From positions 124,001-188,000 of the forward strand of contig NZ_JARBTM010000016.1 in assembly GCF_029240175.1 (NCBI RefSeq): a stretch of DNA of 64,000 nucleotides. The letters run 5' to 3'. A model generated the notes under the pieces. The model was given only the letters and a program-made list of their open reading frames with translations. It was not told the origin of the DNA and made no database searches. The position numbers were made by a program, and so were the translations under genes. This document shows positions 1 through 8,074 of the stretch, in pieces (within the stretch, counting starts at the first letter, position 1; every line of letters begins with the position of its first letter). This stretch comes from Anaerosolibacter sp. Lineage in GTDB: Bacteria > Bacillota > Clostridia > Peptostreptococcales > Thermotaleaceae.

Positions 1-71
1 CGCATAAGTAGGGCGGCCGGTCTAGCGTGTAATCCTGTTTCGTGTTGTATAATCACCGTTATTTTCTCCAT
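1..71 (-). CDS. ptsH: Phosphocarrier protein HPr, 5' part only (window edge)
   Basis: This is the beginning of a gene cut by the window edge; 23 codons are visible. The translation contains TGLHARPA, the signature of HPr, with the histidine at residue 15 that accepts phosphate from enzyme I and passes it to EIIA domains. The start is placed at 71 because AGGAGG lies 8 bases upstream. It follows crr by 44 bases on the same strand and is the last visible gene of the nagE-nagB-crr operon. It could be a paralogue rather than the main HPr of the cell. Confidence 0.85.
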   Translation of the reverse strand, partial: MEKITVIIQHETGLHARPAALLM

Positions 72-115
72 CGATCATTCCTCCTATTTTGTTTAAACCT
101 CTTCGATCTGTCGTT

Positions 116-601
116 TTACGCTTTTACTTCTACCTTTAAGATCTCACTTTCTCCCCGTTTACAAGGTCCAGCTGTCTTTGATATTTCATGGACCTTTTCC
201 ATATTGGTGATGATTATTGGCGTAATGGTGGATTTGCCTGCTGCTTCGATGTAGTCTAGATCTACTTCAATTAAAGCATCTCCAACATCTACTTTGTCTC
301 CCACCTTTGCAATTCTTTGAAATCCTTTCCCCTTTAGCTCCACGGTATCAATACCGATATGGATAAGCACCTCGGCCCCTTCACTGGTTTCAATGCCTAC
401 TGCATGGTTTGTGTCGAAGATTTGTACCACTTTCCCACTGCAGGGTGATACAACCAAACCATTGGATGGTTTGATGGCAGCCCCGTCTCCCAACATCTTC
501 TGCGAAAAAACCGCATCGGGTACTTCTTGTAGAGAAATCACTTCACCATCCATAGGTGCTATTATCGTCATGATCTTATTTTTCTTTAAAAATCCAAACA
601 T
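116..601 (-). CDS. crr: PTS glucose-type EIIA protein (stand-alone)
   Basis: A free-standing EIIA-Glc domain of 161 residues, the usual length for this cytoplasmic phosphocarrier. It takes phosphate from HPr and gives it to EIIB domains. His66 (in NHAVGI) and His81 (in LIHIGIDTV) match the two active-site histidines of the family; the second is the phosphorylated one. The start at 601 is chosen because GGAGG lies 6 bases upstream; the ATG at 607 would touch the GGAGG. It lies between nagB and an HPr gene. NagE here and TreP (40109-41542) both lack a IIA domain, so this protein may serve both; that is inference. Confidence 0.93.
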   Translation of the reverse strand: MFGFLKKNKIMTIIAPMDGEVISLQEVPDAVFSQKMLGDGAAIKPSNGLVVSPCSGKVVQIFDTNHAVGIETSEGAEVLIHIGIDTVELKGKGFQRIAKVGDKVDVGDALIEVDLDYIEAAGKSTITPIIITNMEKVHEISKTAGPCKRGESEILKVEVKA

Positions 602-654
602 TTTCATCCTCCTTTACAAACGCTAGTTTCCCTTTATTTATTTTGAAACCGCTG

Positions 655-1419
655 TTAGACGGCGAATTCTCTTGTTTGTTTTCCTTGCACAATCGTCAAC
701 AGAGAGGCTGCTTCCTTTTCAAGAACCATGGTCACATCGGGATGGAGCTGTAGAATAGAGGCAGGTAACTCAGGTGTAATTTTTCCATAGATTGCATCAT
801 AAATGGCCCGGGCTTTTTCAGCACCTGATGCCATCAATAAAATCTTCCGTGCACCCATAATCGTCTTGATCCCCATACTGATAGCCTGCTTTGGAACGTC
901 CTCCATGGAAGGAAAAAATCTTGCATTGGCTTCTATGGTATCTTGGTCCAATTCTACCATATGGGTTCTGGCTTCGAACTTTACATCGGGTTCATTAAAC
1001 CCGATATGTCCATTTCTTCCAATACCCAGAACCTGCAAATCAATTCCACCTGCGTTTTTAATTTTTTCTTCATAGTGGGTGCATTCTTCTTCTATATCTT
1101 CGCACATCCCATAGGGAAGATGGGTGCGGCTTAACTCGATATGAATATGCTTAAATAAATTTTCATGCATATAATAGGCGTAGCTTTGAGGGTTATCATG
1201 GGATAGTCTATAATACTCATCTAAGTTAAAGGTGGTTATCTTACTCGTATCCAAGCTGCCTGCTTTATATAAGTCCACCAATTCCTTATACATGCCAAGG
1301 GGCGTTTCCCCCGTTGCAAAGCCTATAACACTCTCCGGCTTGAGGATCATCTGGCTGGCAATAATATTGGCTGCTTTTTTTCCCATTTCTTTATAGTCTT
1401 TTGCAATGATGATTCTCAT
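655..1419 (-). CDS. nagB: Glucosamine-6-phosphate deaminase
   Basis: This enzyme converts glucosamine 6-phosphate to fructose 6-phosphate plus ammonia, the last step of amino-sugar entry into glycolysis. The 254-residue protein shows GFATGETPLGMY near the N-terminus, TFNLDEYY, and GIGRNGHIGFNEP, all typical of the NagB family. GGAGG is 6 bases before the chosen ATG at 1419. It sits between nagE and crr. No nagA (deacetylase) is visible, so N-acetylglucosamine use would need nagA elsewhere, or the operon may serve glucosamine. Confidence 0.95.
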   Translation of the reverse strand: MRIIIAKDYKEMGKKAANIIASQMILKPESVIGFATGETPLGMYKELVDLYKAGSLDTSKITTFNLDEYYRLSHDNPQSYAYYMHENLFKHIHIELSRTHLPYGMCEDIEEECTHYEEKIKNAGGIDLQVLGIGRNGHIGFNEPDVKFEARTHMVELDQDTIEANARFFPSMEDVPKQAISMGIKTIMGARKILLMASGAEKARAIYDAIYGKITPELPASILQLHPDVTMVLEKEAASLLTIVQGKQTREFAV

Positions 1420-1478
1420 GTTCATCCTCCAATCTATTGAACCATACTCATATAGATGACTTTCACCTTATAGTATAT

Positions 1479-1514
1479 CTGCATGGCGCACTCCTTACGC
1501 AGCACGCCATGCAG
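1479..1514 (-). other. Intercistronic hairpin between nagE and nagB
   Basis: CTGCATGGCG and CGCCATGCAG form a perfect 10-bp stem with a 16-base loop in the 106-base gap between nagE and nagB. There is no U-tract after it, so an mRNA-stability or processing hairpin is more likely than a terminator. Confidence 0.5.
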
Positions 1515-1525
1515 CATAAAATCCT

Positions 1526-2932
1526 TTATGCTTTTCTAGCCATTGTCTTTAAAGTGTCTTTGATCTCATCAGCAATCAGCTCCGCCTTTGTTCCTACAAC
1601 CACCTGGAGATTCTTATTGTTCGGTCTTAACACCCCGGAAGCGCCCAATGCCTTCATTTCTTCGTCCTTAACAATGGATGCGTCTCTCAAGGTGATTCTC
1701 AACCGTGTAATACAAGAGTCTATTTCCACAATATTTTCCGGTCCACCCAGTTTCTCTACATATTCTCTGGCCAGTCCCCCAATTCCTTTGTCTGCAATAA
1801 TTTCCGCTGCACTTCCCTCTTCATCATCCATTCTTCCTGGTGTAGGTAAATTCATAGCTTTGATGGCAAATACAAATACGAAATAATAAACTGCCATGAA
1901 TGCCAAGCCTACAGGAATCAGCATCCACCCGTTTGTAGCGAATTTCATGTTGAGTACAAAGTCAATCAAACCTGCTGAAAAACCAAAACCATGTTTAATA
2001 CCTAGTACGTAACATATAGCCATGGCAGCCCCTGTAAACAACGCATGAAGGGCATACAATACGGGCGCAAGGAACATGAACATAAACTCTAGTGGCTCTG
2101 TAATACCTGTCAGAAATGAGGTAAATCCAACAGAAAACAATGCACCACCTACGGCCTTTCGATTTTCAGGTTTTGCTGTTGTATAAATAGCTAGGGCAAC
2201 GCCCACCAAGCCAAACATCATAATTGGATAAAAACCTGCCATAAATCCACCCGCCGTTGGATCTCCAGCAAAAAATCTGTTTAAATCCCCTGTAGCCACT
2301 GTGCCATCTACCTTTGTATACTCTCCAAATACAAACCATACGATTGTATTTAGAACATGATGCAGTCCTACTGGAATCAATAATCTATTTAAAAGTCCGA
2401 ATACAAATACACCTGTTGCACCTGCACCAATAATCCACTGTCCAGCCCCATCGATGACCCCTTGAATCGGCGGCCATATGTTTCCGAATAATAAAGCCAA
2501 CACAATGGTTGCCAGAGAAGTAATAATTGGAACGAAACGCCTTCCCCCAAAGAAACCTAACCACTCAGGCAGCTTGATATCATGAAACTTATTGTACATA
2601 TTTCCTGCCAATACCCCTGAGATAATACCTGCCAACACACCCATATTGATGGTAGAATCAATGGTGGTTGCCCCTTTTGTCAATGTAAAATAGCCTACAG
2701 CTCCTGCCAACCCCGCTGCCCCCGCATTATCTTTTGCAAGACCTACTGCAATACCAATGGCAAATATTAATGCTAGATTTGCAAACACTGCATCTCCTGC
2801 GGCTGAAATAAACGGCATATTTAATAAGTCACCTTGACCTATTCTTAGTAAGATTGCCGCCACAGGAAGTACTGCCACGGGAAGCATCATTGCTTTCCCT
2901 AGTTTTTGGAGCTTGCCAAACAGATTACCCAT
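1526..2932 (-). CDS. nagE: PTS N-acetylglucosamine-type EIIBC component
   Basis: A sugar permease of 468 residues. The first ~385 residues are the hydrophobic IIC domain with many membrane segments and the glucose-family phrase GITEPLEFMFMF. The last ~75 residues are a IIB domain with the phosphorylated cysteine at about residue 407 (IDSCITRLR). No IIA domain is fused; crr in the same operon supplies it. The RBS is AAAGGGGG. A RAT/terminator switch lies 90-180 bases upstream, so expression should depend on the antiterminator encoded just before it. N-acetylglucosamine specificity is inferred from the nagB neighbour; glucose or glucosamine remain possible. Confidence 0.88.
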   Translation of the reverse strand: MGNLFGKLQKLGKAMMLPVAVLPVAAILLRIGQGDLLNMPFISAAGDAVFANLALIFAIGIAVGLAKDNAGAAGLAGAVGYFTLTKGATTIDSTINMGVLAGIISGVLAGNMYNKFHDIKLPEWLGFFGGRRFVPIITSLATIVLALLFGNIWPPIQGVIDGAGQWIIGAGATGVFVFGLLNRLLIPVGLHHVLNTIVWFVFGEYTKVDGTVATGDLNRFFAGDPTAGGFMAGFYPIMMFGLVGVALAIYTTAKPENRKAVGGALFSVGFTSFLTGITEPLEFMFMFLAPVLYALHALFTGAAMAICYVLGIKHGFGFSAGLIDFVLNMKFATNGWMLIPVGLAFMAVYYFVFVFAIKAMNLPTPGRMDDEEGSAAEIIADKGIGGLAREYVEKLGGPENIVEIDSCITRLRITLRDASIVKDEEMKALGASGVLRPNNKNLQVVVGTKAELIADEIKDTLKTMARKA

Positions 2933-3020
2933 AAATAAATCCCCCTTTTAAAATGGTATAAGGTAATAAGTACTTAAACCGATAATCCTTTCCTCCTTTC
3001 TACTTTTTGTATGCTTTACT

Positions 3021-3110
3021 AAAACAAAGGCATGAGATTATACATAGGCAGCAAACCTTCTATTGAGGTTTCACCTATCCATAAGCTCATGCCTGATTGA
3101 ACAGTAACAC
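3021..3110 (-). promoter_or_regulatory. RAT antiterminator site overlapping an intrinsic terminator (nag operon leader)
   Basis: On the minus strand GTGTTACTGTTCAATCAGGC (3110 down) matches the ribonucleic antiterminator recognised by GlcT/LicT-type proteins. Its 3' part overlaps the left arm of a terminator: AGGCATGAG at 3028-3036 is the complement of 3086-3094, with inner pairs ATAGG/CCTAT and AAACCT/AGGTTT, followed on the RNA by UUUGUUUU. Binding of the upstream antiterminator protein should stabilise the RAT and allow transcription into nagE. Confidence 0.87.
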
Positions 3111-3141
3111 GCTTTGTTATTTCATCCGATGGCTAACAACT

Positions 3142-3282
3142 CTAAGACTCCCGCTTGCACGCTGTGTAAGCGATGATCAATAAATCAAAGATTTATGATC
3201 CCTGCTTATACAAGCGGGAGACGGCGTTCAGGTGGAGTTACCTGTGCCCGCGGGTGCAAACTCCATCTGAACTGAGTCTTAG
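3142..3282. repeat. Fold-back element predicted to form a three-way junction
   Basis: CTAAGACT (3142-3149) is the complement of AGTCTTAG (3275-3282). Between them are two further inverted repeats: CTCCCGCTTG/CAAGCGGGAG (3148-3157 with 3211-3220) and a 14-bp pair at 3226-3239 with 3259-3272 (one mismatch). The whole folds as a closed stem with two arms. The outer end overlaps the TAA stop of the glcT-type gene. The style resembles subterminal palindromes of IS200/IS605-type elements, but no transposase is present, so the identity is open. Confidence 0.6.
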
Positions 3283-4136
3283 TTGATTTTTGTCCCTTTT
3301 ATTCTTTCAATATGAATGGCCATATAGCCCAGTTCGCTTTCTGGAAGGGCGGCACCCTTGCTCTCTTGGATATGTCGTCCTAACTTCTGAGCAACCTTAA
3401 ATGATTCTTTAAACTGTTTTTTCAGATCCTTCAAGAAAGGATTCTCAATAAATTTTCCTTCATCCAGCCTTGTAATCATTCCTTTCAGATGATTCATCAA
3501 GCGCATATAGGTTAGACCATGATCTCCTATAGGAATTGTTATTTCTGTTTGTATGATTTCTATTAATTCTTTGAGAAGCCTTGTATTCTTCATGGTTTCA
3601 GAGATTTTTTTGTTTTGCCTTGCGGAATGAAGATGAAGGGCAATGAAACCAATCTCACCCTCGCAAATATCAATATTTAGATTCTTATGTATCAACGCTG
3701 CCGCTATTTTACCCATGGCAAATTCCTCTTCATACAACATCTTGATTTCATAGAGGAACGGATTGTTAATTTCCATACCCATTTGCATTCGCTCCAGAGC
3801 AAACCCGATATGATCTGTCAACACAATGTGAATATGGGGATTCAGCTTACCCAACGTTTCCTCTGCCTTGGCAATAATCTCTTCGCTCACCCCGATGACC
3901 TTTCCATCGATTTGGTTCATCAGTTGAAAATATTCTTTTTTCATTTTTTCATCAAAGGCTAAAAACTTCTTCTCTATTTTTTCGTCGATTAGATGGATCA
4001 CCATATTTTCTTTCTTTCCAAATCCGATCCCTTTGCTTACAAGGATCATCTCTTGATGACTTTCTTTCTCAAGGGCTAGGATTACATTGTTGTTTAATAT
4101 TTTAATAATTTGATAATCCTGTGTTTCATTTAGCAT
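3279..4136 (-). CDS. glcT: BglG/GlcT-family transcription antiterminator
   Basis: A 285-residue regulator with an N-terminal CAT RNA-binding domain (first ~55 residues, beginning MLNETQDYQIIKILNNNV) and two PRD domains whose phosphorylation by the PTS tunes activity; conserved histidines are visible in LTDHIGFALER, FIALHLHSA and YMAIHIERI. The start is ATG 4136 with AAAGGGGG upstream. A longer GTG start at 4235 is rejected because that GTG is the first base of the RAT itself. It lies just upstream of nagE, and RAT sites precede both genes, so it probably controls itself and the nag operon. GlcT versus LicT naming is a judgement based on the RAT sequence. Confidence 0.85.
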   Translation of the reverse strand: MLNETQDYQIIKILNNNVILALEKESHQEMILVSKGIGFGKKENMVIHLIDEKIEKKFLAFDEKMKKEYFQLMNQIDGKVIGVSEEIIAKAEETLGKLNPHIHIVLTDHIGFALERMQMGMEINNPFLYEIKMLYEEEFAMGKIAAALIHKNLNIDICEGEIGFIALHLHSARQNKKISETMKNTRLLKELIEIIQTEITIPIGDHGLTYMRLMNHLKGMITRLDEGKFIENPFLKDLKKQFKESFKVAQKLGRHIQESKGAALPESELGYMAIHIERIKGTKIN

Positions 4137-4163
4137 ATTCGTTAGCCCCCTTTTACATAGTAA

Positions 4164-4235
4164 AAAAGGCATACACCCAAATGCAGTTATTCTTTCAACT
4201 GCACTTAGGTTTATGCCTGCTTTATACAGTAACAC
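4164..4235 (-). promoter_or_regulatory. RAT antiterminator site and terminator in the leader of the glcT-type gene
   Basis: GTGTTACTGTATAAAGCAGG at 4235 downward is a second RAT, nearly identical in its first nine bases to the one at 3110. It overlaps the left arm of a long terminator hairpin (AGGCATAAACC paired with GGGTGTATGCCT, 4167-4218) ending in UUUUUU. This predicts positive autoregulation of the antiterminator gene. Confidence 0.87.
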
Positions 4236-4279
4236 ACCTAAATGATCTTTTGTGGAACAATATTCTTATTTTCAACTAA

Positions 4280-4308
4280 ATGCTATCATAAGTTTTATAT
4301 TCTGTCAA
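4280..4308 (-). promoter_or_regulatory. Sigma-A type promoter for the glcT-type gene
   Basis: TTGACA (4308-4303), a 17-base spacer and TAGCAT (4285-4280) on the minus strand. The predicted start near 4273 puts the RAT about 40 bases into the transcript. Confidence 0.72.
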
Positions 4309-4352
4309 TTTGTTTTATGATTTTTTCTCTATGGGTATTCTCATTTATAGGG

Positions 4353-4388
4353 GAAAGGGAAGCGTATGAAAAATTACACTTCCCTTTC
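4353..4388 (-). terminator. Possible terminator after kduD
   Basis: GAAAGGGAAG (4353-4362) pairs with CTTCCCTTTC (4379-4388) as a 10-bp stem about 60 bases after the kduD stop. The following U-tract is weak, so termination is uncertain. Confidence 0.45.
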
Positions 4389-4449
4389 ACTGGGTGGGAT
4401 TTATACTATACTATAGAGCAACTTCCAAATTCATCTTTTCTTCAATTTA

Positions 4450-5211
4450 TTATCTTGCCAGCCATCCGCCATCCACTGCGATTGTGTAGCCATTTATATA
4501 GTCAGCAGCAGATGATGCCAAGAATACGACTGGACCTTTCAGATCATCAGGTAATCCCCATCTTCCTGCAGGTATTCTACCAAGTATTTCTGTACTTCTT
4601 GATTCATCCGCCCTTAGGGCCGATGTATTATCGGTAGCCATATAGCCAGGTGCTATACCATTCACGTTAATATTATGTTTTGCCCACTCGTTGGCCATAA
4701 GTCTTGTGATACCCATAACCCCCGATTTTGCAGCGGTATAGGAAGGTACCCTTATACCCCCTTGATAGGAAAGCATGGATGCAATGTTAATGATCTTGCC
4801 CCCTGTATTCTGTTCAATAAATTTCTTTGCGACTGCTTGACTCAAGAAAAACACCGTTTTTACATTAATATCCATCACATCATCCCAGTCTTTTTCTGAG
4901 AAGTTGATGGCATCCTCACGTCGGATGATCCCTGCATTATTCACCAGGATATCAACCTTTCCAAAGTTGCTCATGACCGCGTCCATTACCTTTGGAATCG
5001 CATTCATTTCCATCAAGTTGGCCTGTACTTCCACAAACTTTCTTCCAAGCTTTTCTACAAGAGCCTTTGTCTCCTCTAAGTCAGTAGATCCAACCCCAAC
5101 GATGTCTGCCCCTGCTTCTGCCAGGGCTAATGCCATGCCTTGTCCAAGGCCTGTTCTACAGCCTGTTACGATGGCTGTCTTTCCTTCTAGTTTAAAATTA
5201 TCTAAAATCAT
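4450..5211 (-). CDS. kduD: 2-dehydro-3-deoxy-D-gluconate (2-deoxy-D-gluconate) dehydrogenase, SDR family
   Basis: A 253-residue short-chain dehydrogenase. The NAD-binding motif TGCRTGLGQG is near the N-terminus, NNAG follows at about residue 92, and the active-site S...YxxxK reads SYTAAKSG near residue 160. It acts after KduI in breakdown of unsaturated uronates from pectin or other polyuronides, reducing 2,5-diketo-3-deoxygluconate to KDG. AAGGAG lies 7 bases before ATG 5211. It starts 19 bases after the kduI stop, so the two are co-transcribed; the pairing makes the KduD call firm within a broad family. Confidence 0.9.
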   Translation of the reverse strand: MILDNFKLEGKTAIVTGCRTGLGQGMALALAEAGADIVGVGSTDLEETKALVEKLGRKFVEVQANLMEMNAIPKVMDAVMSNFGKVDILVNNAGIIRREDAINFSEKDWDDVMDINVKTVFFLSQAVAKKFIEQNTGGKIINIASMLSYQGGIRVPSYTAAKSGVMGITRLMANEWAKHNINVNGIAPGYMATDNTSALRADESRSTEILGRIPAGRWGLPDDLKGPVVFLASSAADYINGYTIAVDGGWLAR

Positions 5212-5230
5212 CGCTATTCTCCTTACTTTG

Positions 5231-6073
5231 TTATCGTATATCACTAACTTTCACATGATCCATATCTGTAAAGGTTCTATTCTCACCTGCCATAGACCAT
5301 ATAAATGCATAATTGCTCGTTCCACAGCCACAGTGAATAGACCAGCTGGGCGATATAACCGCTTGCTCATTTTGTATCACAATGTTCCGCGTTTGCTGTG
5401 GCTCACCCATGAAGTGGAAAACCACATTGTCTTCAGGTAAATTGAAATACATATAGACTTCCATTCTTCTCTCATGGGTATGACATGGCATGGAATTCCA
5501 TACGCAACCTGTATCCAATATGGTGCAGCCCATAGATAATTGACAGGTCTCTAATACTGCTGGGTGAATAAATTGATAAATCACACGCTTATTGGATGTT
5601 TCTACGCTTCCCATTTCTACCTTATTTGCGATATCAAGGGTAATTAGTTTCGTATCGAATTTTTTATGGGCAGGTGTAGAAGACATGTAGAACTTTGCTG
5701 GTTCTTCAGGGTTCTCGCTTTTAAGATAAATATCGTGGCATTCCTTTCCTACATATAGACCATTTAGCCTTTCCAGTCTATACTCCACTTCATCCACGAT
5801 AACAGTTCCAGGGCCGCCAATATTTATAATCCCTAGCTCCCGTCGTTCAAGGAAATAGTCCACCCCAAGATCTTTTTGACAATCTATGTTTTTCTCTAGG
5901 TTTAATGTTTGGGATACAGGCATCGCTCCCATGGTAATGATTCTATCGATATGAGAGTACGTGGACAGCACATCATCTGCTTCGAAAAGCTTTTCGATCA
6001 GAAACTCTTCTCTTAGTCTCTCTGTATCGTATGTTTTTACATCTAACTGATTGGCACCATACCTTATATTCAT
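5231..6073 (-). CDS. kduI: 5-keto-4-deoxyuronate isomerase (4-deoxy-L-threo-5-hexosulose-uronate ketol-isomerase)
   Basis: A 280-residue cupin-fold metal-dependent isomerase producing the substrate of KduD. The N-terminal phrase YDTERLREEFLIEKLFEADD and the segment MPCHTHERRMEVYMYF, with its metal-binding histidines and glutamate, are typical of KduI. GGAGG lies 5 bases before ATG 6073. It is followed by kduD and preceded by a GntR regulator on the same strand. No polysaccharide lyase or KDG kinase is visible here, so the rest of the pathway must be elsewhere. Confidence 0.95.
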   Translation of the reverse strand: MNIRYGANQLDVKTYDTERLREEFLIEKLFEADDVLSTYSHIDRIITMGAMPVSQTLNLEKNIDCQKDLGVDYFLERRELGIINIGGPGTVIVDEVEYRLERLNGLYVGKECHDIYLKSENPEEPAKFYMSSTPAHKKFDTKLITLDIANKVEMGSVETSNKRVIYQFIHPAVLETCQLSMGCTILDTGCVWNSMPCHTHERRMEVYMYFNLPEDNVVFHFMGEPQQTRNIVIQNEQAVISPSWSIHCGCGTSNYAFIWSMAGENRTFTDMDHVKVSDIR

Positions 6074-6119
6074 GATTACCTCCAATAGTAAAGTATTATT
6101 CGGGGGAACCTTTATTCCC

Positions 6120-6806
6120 CTATTTTTGAATGAAGTAGTCCTTCAGCTCATTGTATATCTTATCTCCAAGCCTGTTGATATTCCCATGCAGATGACGATC
6201 CATTATCTCATCCAGTTTATCAACGCGCGCATTTTTGATAATTTCAAACAACTCGAAATGCTCTTCATACAATCTATCAAATTTTCCTACAGCAACAATA
6301 TCTAGCATTCTAAATCTTGTATAATACACCTGAAACTCCTGAATGACCTCCCAGAGTTTTGTTTTGCCTGCAAAGTCAAATAAAATTCCATGAAATTGGC
6401 TGTCTACAGCATAGAATTCACTGGGGTCTATTTCAGGCTTACTCACGATCGCTTCCTGCTTTTTAAGATTCTCTTCCAACTTGCAAAGGATCTCATCAGG
6501 TATATTTCCTATGACTCCTTTTATGACTGTAGTTTCAAGGACATTTCGCATATAAATGATTTCCTTAATCAATTCCATATCCAACAACGTGACATAGGTA
6601 CCCTTTTGAGGAACGATTTCTATAAACTTCTCGCTGCTAAGTCTTAAGAATGCCGTCTTTACAGGAGTTCTAGACACATTATATTTCTTAGAAATCTCAT
6701 TTTCACTAATGAACTGCCCTGGAGCTAGTCTAAGATTAAGGATATCTTCTTTCAATGCAGCATAAATTTCTTCGCTGTTCATGCTTTTAAAATGTAAATT
6801 TGTCAT
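6120..6806 (-). CDS. GntR/FadR-family transcriptional regulator of the kdu operon
   Basis: A 228-residue regulator: an N-terminal winged helix (residues ~10-75; ISKKYNVSRTPVKTAFLRL is the recognition helix region) and a C-terminal all-helical FCD ligand domain in which histidines such as FHGILF and DRHLHGN could bind metal. It is the first gene of gntR-kduI-kduD, with 46 bases before kduI. It most likely senses a uronate intermediate and represses its own operon. AGGTGG precedes the ATG. The ligand is inferred from context only. Confidence 0.82.
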   Translation of the reverse strand: MTNLHFKSMNSEEIYAALKEDILNLRLAPGQFISENEISKKYNVSRTPVKTAFLRLSSEKFIEIVPQKGTYVTLLDMELIKEIIYMRNVLETTVIKGVIGNIPDEILCKLEENLKKQEAIVSKPEIDPSEFYAVDSQFHGILFDFAGKTKLWEVIQEFQVYYTRFRMLDIVAVGKFDRLYEEHFELFEIIKNARVDKLDEIMDRHLHGNINRLGDKIYNELKDYFIQK

Positions 6807-7057
6807 GCTACCACCTACTTATCTAATTCTAATTGGAATTCCCCTCTTTTATTAAAGTCTCCAACTAAAATAATAAATCTATTCAATGCAAATAGCAAGG
6901 CTTACATTCTTGATCTCTTGAATTCTTGCATGCAAGTTTATAATGTAAGTTTAGCATACTCCAATTTCATTTGTAAAGATTCTTTTTCTAAAAATTCTGT
7001 ATCCTTTTTTTATTTTATCCGCCCACGATAGTATCCATACCCAATTAATGTATAAAA
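6807..7057 (-). promoter_or_regulatory. Upstream region of the gntR-kdu operon with dyads
   Basis: The spacer holds a perfect 12-bp palindrome CTTGCATGCAAG (6925-6936) inside a larger inverted repeat CTTACATT (6901-6908)/AATGTAAG (6942-6949), plus AATTGGAATT just before the gene. These are candidate operators for the adjacent GntR protein. Possible minus-strand promoter boxes near 6970-6940 are not convincing enough to fix. Confidence 0.45.
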
Positions 7058-7087
7058 AAAGATTCCCTCATTTTTGAAGAAATCTTT
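7058..7087 (-). terminator. Intrinsic terminator of uppP
   Basis: AAAGATT (7058-7064) and AATCTTT (7081-7087) form the stem; on the minus strand it runs into a seven-U tract. It lies 15 bases after the uppP stop codon. Confidence 0.75.
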
Positions 7088-7101
7088 CAAATAGCTTTTA
7101 C

Positions 7102-7923
7102 TTATCCAGCAATGAACTGAAAGTATCCTAGCACGATGATACCTAGTACAATTCTATAGTATCCGAACACCTTGAAATCATGCTTCTTAATATAATCCAT
7201 CAAGAATTTGATGGCAAATATAGATACCACAAAGGCAACCAAAGAACCTGTCCCTAGGGCAATCCATTCCGAGCTGCTGAAGCCTAGTCCTGCTTTCATT
7301 AGCTTTAAAACACTGGCTCCCAGCATAATAGGTATGGCTAGAAAAAATGAAAACTCCGCTGCGATGTATCTTGATGTCCCTAGAAGCACTGCGCCGATGA
7401 TGGTTGAACCTGATCGAGATGTCCCTGGAACCAATGCCAATATCTGAAACAGCCCTATACCGATAGCAGTCATATAGCTTAGCTGCTGAAATGAATTAAT
7501 TCTAGCTCTCTTATTGAAATTTTCTATAACGATAAATGCTACACCATAGATAATCAAAGTTAAAGCTACCGTTATAGGATTATACAACAGTTCCTCTATG
7601 GCATCCTCAAATAGTACACCTACAACACCAGCTGGCACCGTAGCTACAATAATTTTAAACCAAATACTCAATGTCTCTCTTCTCTCATATGCTTTTTTAC
7701 GTGGATCAAAAGGGTTTAGCTTCTTAAAGAATAGAACGATTACTGCCAAAATAGATCCAAATTGGATCACAACAAAAAATGTACTGACAAAGGTAGGAGA
7801 AAGCCTGAACTTCATCATTTCTTCCACCAAAATAAGATGGCCCGTGCTGCTCACCGGAAGCCATTCCGTAATTCCCTGGACAATTCCCAATATAATCGCC
7901 TTCAAAATCTCTATCCATTCCAT
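7102..7923 (-). CDS. uppP: Undecaprenyl-diphosphatase
   Basis: A 273-residue polytopic membrane enzyme that dephosphorylates undecaprenyl pyrophosphate to recycle the cell-wall lipid carrier; overproduction is known to give bacitracin tolerance. The signatures [18 protein letters not shown] at the N-terminus and [10 protein letters not shown] in the middle are the two catalytic motifs of the BacA/UppP family. GGAGG before ATG 7923 decides the start; an in-frame ATG 15 bases upstream would place the GGAGG inside the gene. It is a single gene with its own terminator. Confidence 0.96.
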   Translation of the reverse strand: MEWIEILKAIILGIVQGITEWLPVSSTGHLILVEEMMKFRLSPTFVSTFFVVIQFGSILAVIVLFFKKLNPFDPRKKAYERRETLSIWFKIIVATVPAGVVGVLFEDAIEELLYNPITVALTLIIYGVAFIVIENFNKRARINSFQQLSYMTAIGIGLFQILALVPGTSRSGSTIIGAVLLGTSRYIAAEFSFFLAIPIMLGASVLKLMKAGLGFSSSEWIALGTGSLVAFVVSIFAIKFLMDYIKKHDFKVFGYYRIVLGIIVLGYFQFIAG

Positions 7924-8074
7924 GCCTATTCCCTCCAAATATTATCTTTTATTCTGCTATTACCCTACAAATTATATCAAAGTTACGATGATAAAATGAC
8001 ACATAATTTACTATTGGCAAAGCGTATTGTCATTGTGGATAACCCAAACCAACCACCCTAAAGTGGGCGGCTCA

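Noticed and set aside
4137-4235. N-terminal extension of the antiterminator from a GTG at 4235
   Set aside because: That stretch is the RAT site and terminator hairpin; the ATG at 4136 has a proper ribosome site and the family N-terminus.
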